64,000 nucleotides of DNA, taken from contig JACCIC010000208.1 of assembly GCA_018907035.1 (NCBI GenBank), forward strand, positions 157,501 through 221,500. Reading direction: 5' to 3'. Within the stretch, counting starts at the first letter, position 1, and each line of letters starts with the position of its first letter. Position numbers and translations under genes: made by a program. Under the pieces are notes generated by a model. That model was given only the letters and a program-made list of their open reading frames with translations, ran no database searches and had not been told where the DNA came from. The DNA comes from Sycobia sp. Sy_11. Lineage: Eukaryota > Arthropoda > Insecta > Hymenoptera > Epichrysomallidae. Shown piece by piece: positions 54,422-64,000 of the stretch.

Positions 54422-55985
54422 GTAAATTATAAATAATCTATATTTAATCTTTTACGTAAATGAAATTTGAATTCATCAAATATACACTTACAAAAATTCT
54501 ATTAGGTAGTTAACATTTTTTTAAAATTATTTATTCGAATAAACAAATAAAAATGATCTTTTTTAAACTTCAAATTATACAATTGAATAATAAATATTTA
54601 CATATTTTGAGATCATATAAATACTTATATATTTTTAGTAATTAGATTTTGTCAATAATTTTAACAATTTAATTTTAATACCCAATAAAATTTGGCATTT
54701 ATAGTTTGCTGTGTGCATAGTCCATATTTAGTCATTACATAATTTAGTCATTCTAGATGTTTTTGGTAAATAAATATTAACTGCATGAAACCTACTTTTC
54801 TAAATCATCATTTTCTTCGTCTTCTTTTGTTTTGATTCTTATTATTATTGTATTATCATCATTTGCAGTAATTCTCAATTTTTACTGTTTGGAAAATTTT
54901 ATAAACCAATTTAGTTTATTCTATTATAATCTTAATTACATCTTCTGTTCGAACTTTACCAATATCGACTATAAATGGATAATGGTCATTAAAATTAGTA
55001 TTAACTTACATTGTTTTAAGCCTAGTTATGTCAAATTTAATGAAAAAATTATTTATACATATCTCTTATCATTAGTTTTAGAAGGTCTAGTTATACCGAT
55101 AAAGTAAGGAATATATCTTTTTTCGAAAAATTCATCTAAGAATTTTCATTTGGTAATATTTTGACCTAACATATTAATATTATGATCGTCAACAAAAATG
55201 ATTTATTTTTCAAAATGCTTCTAAATGTATAAAATTATAAACTTATAAAATGGTTTTTTCTTGCTACTGCAAAATATTCCGAAATATTTATTTATTTCTT
55301 TATTTATAAATAAACGAACCTAAAAGTTCCTATTACGAAAATTGGGATACATATATCTAACTTTAACTTTAGTAGGTAGTGGTAAATTAAAACAAACAAA
55401 AATAAATAAAATACAAATTCAATAGCGTGTAAAATGAATAATAAAAATAGGAGAAATGTTCATGACAATTTACAGTAAATAATAATTTGTCATTTCTTTT
55501 TAAAAGAACTTATGGTAGCACTAGATATCATATAAACCAAATTTTATGACCTACAGAGTTTATTCATAGTAGAATAGAATATATAATTATTATTATAGTT
55601 ATATTCACCCAAGATTCTTACATCTCTTAAGTTCATAGGAGACATTATGTTATATAAAAAAAACTTTTTAAATCATCACAATTAATGATATTATGTAATA
55701 CCCTGTAAACAAAAATAGCATCATAATAAAGATGAATATATTCAATAGGTAGTAACTAATTTACAATTGTAAGTAATTAACAGGTTCTGATTATCATGAC
55801 CATTATACTGCATCAGAGTATCAGTTTTAAATGATATAAATCTTAAAATTTTATATTGGGCAGAGTTTAAATGGAATTACCAAAGAATTATAAATATTTA
55901 GAATAGTATTTCTTGGCATTCTGAAAAGGATATGATAATTGTTTTTGTGTACTATATATTGAAGAATTCCCCTTTGGAGGGTTTT
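54422..55985. other. AT-rich DNA, no gene
   Basis: The only long frame, 54832-55107, is hydrophobic with AT-driven composition (I, F, Y, N, K) and lacks any motif; not called. Confidence 0.5.
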
Positions 55986-55989
55986 CTCC

Positions 55990-56494
55990 CGTTTAAGGAT
56001 GAGGTGCAGGACGTTAAAAAATAATAAACACTTTGAGCCAAAACGTAAATTTATTGGCTCATACGGTGGGGGAAAGCCTGTAGGCATAAAACCCCCACCA
56101 GAAGAATGTGCAATAACGTTTATTGTTATCAACTCGAATATTGGAAATTAATTTCGAAAAATAAGAATTTAAAATATTGAAGAGCGCGACGAGATTAATT
56201 TTAAGCCGTGACCATCCGAACGGAATATATAACTCAAGTGAAGTCTTCTTTTTTTTCATCTCGTCGCACATAACGTGGACCGCCGCGCCGCCGCTACGCC
56301 CCACTACCCGTCGCACTCTCCTCAATTTTTGCGTGCGAGCCGATGCGCGAAAGCAAAGAAGCGAGCATCGACTCACACATTGTCACATACGATTCATACT
56401 TACTATTGCCGGCCGGCACATACACACGTACACAAACAACCGTACTTCATTATATTACAAAATAGATGCCATGGATTGAATTCACCACTAAACA
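55990..56494 (-). repeat. Candidate 3' LTR of BEL/Pao element 2
   Basis: On the minus strand TGTTTAGTGG follows a GGGGGGAG purine tract (56498-56505). The segment is GC-rich between 56200 and 56420 and has CCAATAAATTTA near 56050, a possible polyadenylation signal. A matching 5' LTR beyond 62101 was not found. Confidence 0.4.
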
Positions 56495-56497
56495 TAC

Positions 56498-56505
56498 TCC
56501 CCCCG
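56498..56505 (-). other. Candidate polypurine tract
   Basis: CGGGGGGAG on the minus strand immediately before the candidate LTR. Confidence 0.4.
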
Positions 56506-56990
56506 TTGAGAACAAAGAGATCAACGCAATTAAAGTGTACATATTAAATAAATGTAATACATTAACGGATGTACAATGACATTCTGACATTCCATGGTAG
56601 ATACAATATCGAAAACTTATCGCTACATAATATAGTTCCTGTAAGAAAGAAATGATATCTGAAAGGTAAAACAAATGATATGAATCAAAACATACATATA
56701 TAGGTATGTAGCATACATCAATATTTACAGCTTTTTATATTTGTATTTATATTTGACAAATAATTTTATTATAGTTGCAGTTTCAATTCATTGCATAAAC
56801 CTTGAAACTCTTACATTAGCAATTTTGCCATATAAATTAGCGTTTTTATCGCTTATATTACAACTTATCCTAGTGTCGCATAGACGGTAAGGATAAATCA
56901 ATGAGGCCACACTACTTAGAGTGGGCCCTGCCCGGGGGTATTATGATATAATATGAATGTTAATAAATAAATAGCCCACGGCCGGTGGCC

Positions 56991-57947
56991 TTAAGGGTTC
57001 AATAGCTCGCATAACGCAGTAGCATTCCTTTTAAATGTTCCATGGGCCGTTCTCAGTGTTACCACACGGACAATACCATCAGAACCAGGAGGAACGTCCG
57101 CTATTCGCCCCAGATGCCAGCGCATACAGGGTTGATTCTTGTCTATTATCACTACAATGAAGCCCTTCCTTAATGACGAACTATCTTTGGCCTATTTTTG
57201 CCTTTTTTGCAACTCGTGCAAATACTCAACGTGCCAACGCCGCCAGAAATCTTGCCGAGCCTTGGCAATCATCCGCCAAGAAGACAACCGATTCTATGAA
57301 ACATTTAATTCATTAGACTCTGGAATCATGTTAAATTGTCGTCCTACCAACAAATGAGCAGGGGTTAGAGCTAATAAATCATTAGGGTCTGCAGATAAAG
57401 GGTATAAAGGTCTAGAGTTTAAAACAGATTCAATTTCTATCGCAAGAGTATTAATCTCTTCAAATGTAAAAAGGCGTTCGCCGACTACGCGCTTAAAATG
57501 ATGCTTAAAGGATTTGACAGCAGCCTCCGAAATTCCACCAAAATGCGGGGATGTCGGAGGGCTGAAATGCCAATTAATACCCTTTATAGTAGCGAAATCA
57601 AGTACACTATCTTTAAATTTCGCAGAGTTCATTAAAGCATATAATTCATGCAGTTTATTATTAGCACCTACAAAATTTGTTCCATTTACCGTATAGAAAT
57701 CTGATGGTATAGCCCTACGACTTATGAAGCGCTTTAGAGCAGTTATAAACCTATCCGTTGACAAATCACCAACAATCTCAATATGCACGGCTTTCGTCGA
57801 CATACATACAAAGATGCAACCGTATGCTTTAATACTTTTGCGATTTTGGTATTTCCTTTCTTTGATAAGGAAACGCCTAAAAAAGTCTGTTCTCATGTAA
57901 TAAAATGGTGATACTGCTCCTAATCGTGATTTCGGAAGGTCACCCAT
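56991..57947 (-). pseudogene. BEL/Pao element 2: integrase
   Basis: The frame 57294-57947 holds the core. The first acidic position is in MRTDFFRRFLIKERKY; YGCIFVCMSTKAVHIE follows. The second reads YTVNGTNFVGANN, where SDNGTNF-type D is valine. The glutamate is in GGISEAAVKSFKHH. LNSRPLYPLSADPNDLLALT and HLLVGR close it. After a stop, the C-terminal tail (MRWHLGRIADVPPGSDGIVR, TLRTAHGTFKRNATALCELL) ends at a TAA at 56991-56993. Catalytically dead by the D to V change and stops. Confidence 0.85.
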
Positions 57948-58117
57948 TTTGTATGTAACAGGATTCGCTTTAAAACGAATACACCTTACAGATGCACGTA
58001 TAATTTTTCTAACTTGATTCTTTCCATCCAGTAACCAATAACGTTATCGAATACTTGATAAAGTTGCTTGGATACCGGCATACAACCTTTCGTGGGTTTC
58101 TCGTATAATCAGGTCAG

Positions 58118-59302
58118 TCACGTGTTGACGTGATGGTAACAAGATGAGGTGTTTTGTCCGAATTCTAAATCGGAATTTTTAAGCCTCCCCCCGACACGCA
58201 ATAAACCTTGGTTATCAATGAAAGGGTTGAGTGTATCAAGTCTACATCCTTTAGTTTTATTTGATTTCTGCAAGTATTTTAATTCAGCTGTAAAATGCTC
58301 GCGTTGCAAGATTTTCATTATCGTTGCTTCCGCCTTAGCTAGTTCGGTAATCGATAAATGTCCCCTTTTCCTTACCGATGGAAGAAATCGTAGACAAAAG
58401 GCTATTACACGTTTCAAGCAAGTATATGATGAAAATGTATTAAATATACATCCTATACATTCAGCGTTCAACAACAAACAGGTCGCTTTCTTTAGACCTG
58501 GTAATTGTTCTATGACTTCTAATATCTCATTCCGCCATGCATTCTCTTCTTCCTTGAGCCATGCAGGCCCATTCAACCATGTATCGTTTTTCAAAAATTC
58601 ACGAGGAAGTTGTCCACGAGATAGTGCATCTGCTGGGTTAAACTGTGTGCGCACATGTCGCCATTGTATGTCTGGGCAAATCTCGGTTATTTCCTTTACC
58701 CGGTTTGCTTCAAATATTTTTAGATTTTCCGGTGACTTTTGCAACCATTGTAATGTTATAGTTGAGTCACTCCAAAAAACAACTTTGTTCGGAATGAAAA
58801 CGATGCTTGCCCTAAATTCTTTATATAATCGCGCCAGAGTTAACGCGCCGCAGAGTTCTAATCTGGGTATACTTATTTCTTTGATTGGTGCTATCCGAGA
58901 TTTAGTGCATAGAAGTCTTACTTGTGTTCTTCCATTTCTCCCTTTAGATTTAACGTAGAGGCACGCTCCATATCCTGCCTTGCTTGCATCACAAAATCCG
59001 TGTATTTGTATGTCCACGGGATTTTCCACTAAAATATGTCGCTGAAACGTCAGTTTATCAATAAGCGTCAATTGTTCAGCGAATGCCTTCCAAGCAGTGT
59101 GTATTGACACAGGTAGCGATTCATCCCAATTCACACATGCTTTCCAGCGTTCCTGCATTAAAACCTTCGCATAAAATACGATAGGTCCTAATAATCCTAA
59201 AGGGTCGAATATTCTGGCTATCTCAGACAAGACTATACGCTTCGTAACGGCTTTAGCCGACGTGTTGACAGTGTACAAAAGTGTATCATCCTGGGCTCCC
59301 AT
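58118..59302 (-). pseudogene. BEL/Pao element 2: RNase H region and integrase zinc finger start
   Basis: A 394-codon open frame: IFDPLGLLGPIVFYAKVLMQ is the hallmark after the RT, HGFCDASKAGYGACLYV the RNase H start, IPRLELCGALTLARL and VVFWSDSTITLQWL further acidic motifs, FNPADALSRGQLPREFL its end. ELAKAEATIMKILQREHF precedes integrase; LRVGGRLKNSDLEF begins the zinc-finger region, cut at 58118. The best preserved piece of this element. Confidence 0.9.
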
Positions 59303-59369
59303 GAAACGCCCAGCGTATTTAAAATGCCTTTGCTATCTGTCATAAAATTCAGATCTTTTAATAAGTCAC

Positions 59370-60830
59370 TTAACTTAACTCCAAAGCATGAGAATGATTC
59401 GATGCCCATTGCCTTATGTTGAACCCTCCTCTCTGCAACAGTTTGATGGTTTGATCCCATATTTGTAGAATCTCTTCTAGAGAGTTGGCTCCGGTAATTA
59501 AATCGTTTACGTATAAATCTTGCTTGATTATTTTACCCGCAATTGGATAGTTTTTTCCTTCGTCCATAGCCAACTGAGTTACTGTATGTTCGAATCGATA
59601 GAAATGAAGCAGAAGACACGCCGAAGGTTACGGTATTCAACTGAAATACATGAGGCTCGCCTTCATGTAGCCAGAATAAATACTGATAAATTCTGTCATC
59701 AGGATGTATCAAAATTTAGTGATACATCTTTTCAATATCAGCGGTAATAATGTATTTGTACGTACGAAATCTAAGCAACTGCGCTAAAAGTTTGAGCTGA
59801 ATTACCGGCCCTGTCATCAACGCTTTATTCAAACTAAGGACTGTATTAGCTTCTGCTGATGCGTCGAAGACTACTCTCACCTTTGTAGTATTACTCGTGT
59901 TTTTTATAACTGCTTGATGCGGTAAATAGTACGCATCCGGTACTTCATCGAATACTAATGTCATGTGTCCTAAATCTAAATATTCTTGCATTACTCGCTC
60001 ATATTCAGTTCGTAGAGCTTTATTCGCGCTAAGTTTTCGTTGTAGTCCAAAGAACCTCCTTAACGCTATTGCGCGTGAATTTCCAAATTCGGGATTACTT
60101 ATTTTGAAGGGAAGTCTAACTATGTACCGCCCACTCGTGTCACGTGCCGTATTTTCTTTGTAATGCAATTCACATGCTTCTTCTTCAACCGTTTTGGGCG
60201 TGCGAGTACCGTTGTCATCAATGATCCAAAATCTTTCGATCTGCTGTTCTAATTTCGTCAATTGGCACAGAGCATTGTTACTGTGTATAATTCCTCCAGC
60301 AATCACCCATCCTAATTGGGTCTTTTGCAGGTATAGGTCTGCGTTATCAGTTGATAACTTCCGTTGTCCTACAGATAAAAGTGACAAAGTGGCGCCTGAA
60401 CCTATGAGCATATCTACGGTTCGAGGCAGGTGAAAACTCGGGTTAGTAAGTTTAAGGTTGTGAGGGATATCAATTATACTGCGACGGAAAACTTCTTGGG
60501 GCGCTTGTTCGGCTATCTGGGGAACTATCAGATAAGACATTTTCTTTTTAAAATCACTATGAAGTGAATGAAAAACAAATTCTAATGCGCCCTTTGATTG
60601 CGTATGCATTCCATTGATGGTGCTTATGGAAACTCTACAATTTCTTATTGGAAACTTCAATTATCGAGTAAATTTTTCTGTTACAAAATGCGCTGTTGCG
60701 CATGTGTCTAACAGTGCTTTTGCCCTTATGAAATTTCCAGCCGTGTCTCTTACTTTAACAACGGCGCTGATCATCAATTGAGAGCATGCTGCTTTGTTTA
60801 CAGAATTAAATGCTAGTCATGTATTTGTTT
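59370..60830 (-). pseudogene. BEL/Pao element 2: protease and reverse transcriptase
   Basis: The protease starts near 60790 (AKALLDTCATAHFVTEKF, active-site LDT intact), is stopped by TAA at about 60661, and continues in 59716-60660 (MLIGSGATLSLLSVG). RT motifs follow: HQAVIKNTSNTTKVRVVFDA, LNKALMTGPVIQLKLLAQLL, YIITADIEKMYH. A TAA replaces the next codon, then QYLFWLHEGEPHVFQLNTVT, a shift at about 59580, and KQDLYVNDLITGANS. The catalytic box is YVND where BEL elements have YVDD. Confidence 0.85.
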
Positions 60831-60844
60831 CTTCTTTTGCAGAT

Positions 60845-62101
60845 ACATCCTAATTCCTCCCCCCCTGAAAAAGTTTTCTTTTTCAAGAAATTTTTTCGGT
60901 TGAATGACTGGTCCTCGTGAAGAAGCACGTTATGATATTTGTTGCATTTTCAGCAACCACCGTAAGAACATGTACCAATGTGAACTCTCAGGCATTTCCT
61001 ACATGCTTTTGTTCTTTTAACTTCCTCCCATCTTTTGGGGATGTCAAGTGCTATGAAGTGTTTGCATTAGTATAGTTGATGTCCAATGTTTTTACACATC
61101 GGACATCGAATAGTAGAGGTGGTAAAAACTCTTTCACCTGTTGTAGTTTTACGAGTTTTTGAGAAACAGTCATCCTTGTTTCCTCCCCGTCGTTTCATAT
61201 TTTTCAATTCATGTTTTTGGTCATTATCTGGCGCCGTGGTGGAAATACGATACGCAGTTTCCGTTATAAATTCGTACAGCTTCTCGATGACCGGAAACTG
61301 ATATACATTTAAAGTTTGTTTCCATTTTGTTTGAATGTCTGGCGGCAAAGCGCGTTCCATCACGTGTGTTAAAATTGATTTTTCCATAGTGATTCCTAAT
61401 GATTCTAACGCACTTACTCGCTGCTTCATCTTGTCTACGATTTGTATTAATTCCTTTCCGTTGGTCTTGATACTCATTTGTATATCTAAAATTGTATCTA
61501 ACTGTTTACCTATAAGAATTCCTTTTCTTTCATATGATGTTTTCAAGAGATCCCACGCGTTGCGGTAATTTTCCGCACTGACATCAAAAATTGATAATTT
61601 AGCGAGTGCTTCTTCTCTTAGAGAATCCTTTAAATATAGGAATTTCTGTAACGCGTTAATATCCTCACGTTTATCTATCATGGTCTCAAACGTGTTTTTA
61701 AACGATAGCCATTTATTTAAATCGCCTGAAAATCTTGGTAACTCTGCAACGGGAAGTTTCAATTTCTTAATTTTGCTAATATCTGCCGGTGCAGCCGTTG
61801 AAATGTTTATATTATCCAATCATGAGCTTGTATGAGTTTCCATGCCATTTATTCTGGCCGCTAAAGTGTAATATTTATTTCTAATCTCGATTTCCGCTAA
61901 TCGTTCATCATAGGGGTGATTTGCAGCTAAATCATCATGTAATTCTTCATAATTCTCCCATAAATATTTAACACGATTCAAACGTAGGTTCGCAATTACT
62001 TTATCGAGGTTATTATTCTCAATCAAGTTTTGCAGCGTTGTAAGCTGGGATTTTAGGGAGCTATGTTTTTGAGTTATCACCTTTAATCGCTGAGCGTCCA
62101 T
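60845..62101 (-). pseudogene. BEL/Pao element 2: gag
   Basis: From ATG 62101 (DAQRLKVITQKHSSLKSQL). One in-frame TGA at about 61820 interrupts it; the same frame continues with KLPVAELPRFSGDLNKWLSF, the BEL gag domain, and RALPPDIQTKWKQTLNVY. Zinc knuckles follow: CPMCKNIGHQLY, then a TAA where the next cysteine should be preceded by a sense codon, then CRKCLRVHIGTC and a third finger. Apart from two stops the frame is kept to about 60845. No 5' LTR or primer site recognised upstream. Confidence 0.85.
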
Positions 62102-63410
62102 GATGTTGTTTTTTAATTCTATTTAAATTGAACTAAACGTGTACTTTAACTAAGACTCGTAATAAAGAAGCTAACAAGCAAAAGAAATTTGCACAAAATA
62201 CAAACTGGCTGAAACAAATTCAAGTATCCATAGCTATTGCGAGTTGAAAACGCGCAAACATACACAAACTCTATACACAAGACACAACTGAATTGAGAAT
62301 AGTAATTCTAATACACCCTTTTTAGTCTAAGTCTGGAAAATTCAAGATACAACTAATTACTAAATAATAAAAATATATGTAATGATTATATTCAACAGCT
62401 CAAAACATCAAGATTTTCACTATTATTTGACGAATTTAATTATTTCTGCTCAGGTACGACGTGAAATTCAAATGACAAAATTCTTTTAACAAATTGTCAA
62501 AGTCACGTGTGCTAAGATGAATATTTGCAATATGCGCTCTGATTCAAACTAAAGATACTATCAAAATACGAAGAAATCGCATGATATATCCCTGAGTGTC
62601 GATTCAATAATCAGTTATTAAAATATTCGATAGAGATTACAATGACGATCTGAATTTTGTACTATGTAAGCATGATATAATAAATCTCATTACATATAAT
62701 TAAAGATGCAAATACATTTAACGATAAAATGCAATTATTACGTTAAAGGAATAGAGATTAATTGTAGCATGCCCATAAACCTAGTAATTTATAAAGACAA
62801 ACCAATCAGCAAATTAATGAAATTTTCTCGTTGTATTAAATTTTTTACATATCGTCAGCGATCTAAAACCGACAATCTTCAAATGAAAAAATTTCAAATG
62901 TAAAATAAAAGAAAAGAAGAACGAGAAGGCACGAAAAAAAAATCGCCAATATCTTGATTAATAATATCGTAAATCGTGTCAATTCCGTTAATATTTACAC
63001 TGAAAAAAATAGTAATAATAAAAAAAATTGTTTTTAAATAAATAATTTGTACAAATAAATAATCTGAAATAATTTATTTAAATAATAAAAAATTTTTTTT
63101 TTTACGTTAAACAATTCTAAGAAGTAGATGCGTACCTTTACAGTCAATGCGATAATAAAAAAAATTAATTGAATCAATATTTCGTTTAATAAATATATTA
63201 ATATTAATGAGCTTAAATTAATTATGAATAGAAATTAATAATAATTTTTATTATTAATAACTATAATAATAAATTAATAAAATATTAAGCAACAAAAATT
63301 TAATAAATGTAAAGAATCAATTGAATGTGGAAATGCGAGTAAAGCTATTTTTATGTTGTAATATATTGCCGCGCAATAATCAGAAACGAAAATATATAAA
63401 TTTTTAATCA
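62102..63410. other. AT-rich DNA, no gene
   Basis: Possibly the leader of BEL/Pao element 2 for the first few hundred bases, then low-complexity TAATAA-type DNA. Confidence 0.5.
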
Positions 63411-63415
63411 TTCAT

Positions 63416-64000
63416 CTATTTAAAAAAACCATCTGGTTGCAGTATTATGGAGTTAGCTAGGCACTCAGTTAACTTGGTTGTTAAAATAGCAATCAGTATC
63501 TTGGCAAAGGAATTTAGTATGGATATAAAACGATTGTTAGTTACATTATTATTATCACCAATTTTAAAAATGGAAATAACAAAAGCTTCCTTCCTAACAG
63601 ATGGAAACATAAAATCAGTAAAATCTTATGAAATCAGATTGATAGATGTTTAGTTAGGACCCACGTACATCTCTTAATCAAATACATTGCTATGACATCC
63701 AGGCCACTAGAAAGAGTATTATCAACTTTAGCAATTACAGACTCAATATCTGATGTGAATATTTTAAATGTATTAAATTAATGAGGGAAGTATTTATAGG
63801 CAACGTTATTATTTATCATTCTTAATTTTCCCACACATTATCCTCAACATGAAGAAGACCCACCAATTGGGAAATTTCCTTGTACAAAGAGTACATTTTT
63901 CGTGCCTCCAACGAAATGGGACTGCGATGTACATCGAGAACTTTCATAGACATGACCGAAACAAAACATTCGGCAGATTTCTGTTATGCAGGACGAAGTC
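63416..64000 (-). pseudogene. LINE reverse transcriptase fragment, cut by window edge
   Basis: 63416-63610 reads FPSVRKEAFVISIFKIGDNN, NNRFISILNSFAKILIAILT and QPDGFFK, RT blocks 1 to 3 of a jockey/CR1-like LINE. Upstream, in another frame, DIESVIAKVDNTLSSGLDVI is the conserved 'SSGPDGIP' region. Shifts and stops show decay. Not closely similar to the LINE at 37900-40165. Confidence 0.7.

Noticed and set aside
54832..55107. 91-codon hydrophobic frame that could be a membrane protein
   Set aside because: Composition is what AT-rich DNA gives in any frame; no motif, no splice or promoter support.
58149..58958. 269-codon plus-strand frame
   Set aside because: Antisense to the well-recognised BEL/Pao RNase H region.

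Overview
This 64 kb window looks like a repeat-dense, AT-rich piece of an insect nuclear genome. A hymenopteran, possibly an ant, is my inference from the mix of mariner, BEL/Pao, Ty3/gypsy, Penelope-like, Mutator-like and non-LTR elements. No conserved single-copy host gene, tRNA or rRNA could be recognised. Almost every recognisable protein stretch belongs to a mobile element and almost all are broken. One long intact reading frame remains, a mariner transposase at 41357-42394, and its third catalytic aspartate is asparagine.

Layout. 1-2.6 kb: a foldback repeat, then a Penelope-like element split by a decayed mariner. 2.6-8.3 kb: an unusual long LTR-like element (outer copy, + strand) that has a second copy of itself (6459-8065, - strand, flanked by AGTA) inserted into it. 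It carries arrays of about 50-base hairpins with conserved loops and changing but complementary stems. 8.3-10.5 kb: AT-rich DNA, a small inverted-repeat element and an LTR-like sequence. 11.4-13.7 kb: a decayed gypsy gag-protease-RT. 13.9-17 kb: a dispersed repeat, a gag-like relic and a mariner end. 16.9-20.8 kb: a BEL/Pao element (- strand) whose reverse transcriptase has been deleted. 20.8-24.2 kb: a second Penelope-like copy and a gypsy relic. 24.4-34.3 kb: a third copy of the hairpin-array element, expanded by two mariners, a Mutator-like element and an I/LOA-type LINE. 34.3-40.2 kb: an unclassified repeat with a cluster of AAGGTCA sites, a minisatellite that reverses orientation, and a CR1-like LINE. 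40.4-49.8 kb: a gypsy element with both LTRs, PBS and PPT, holding the mariner with the intact frame. 49.8-56 kb: very AT-rich DNA with few repeats and one weak candidate host exon. 56-62.1 kb: a second BEL/Pao element (- strand) with gag, protease, RT, RNase H and integrase, full of stops. The window ends in a LINE RT fragment.

How it fits together. The features record successive insertions, so the reading is mainly about nesting order and decay. Target-site duplications are visible for three mariners (TA), the inner hairpin-array copy (AGTA) and the gypsy at 40-50 kb (ATAT, in low-complexity flanks). The strongest candidate for something undescribed is the hairpin-array LTR-like family: its copies share a fixed order of structured modules, paired substitutions in the stems, paired (GA)n/(TC)n arms, a preserved 3' splice-site-like signal and a terminal palindrome. 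No protein-coding sequence was seen inside it, so its class and function are open.

Coordinates of decayed elements are approximate unless terminal repeats or target duplications are described. Family names come from recognising protein motifs by eye.
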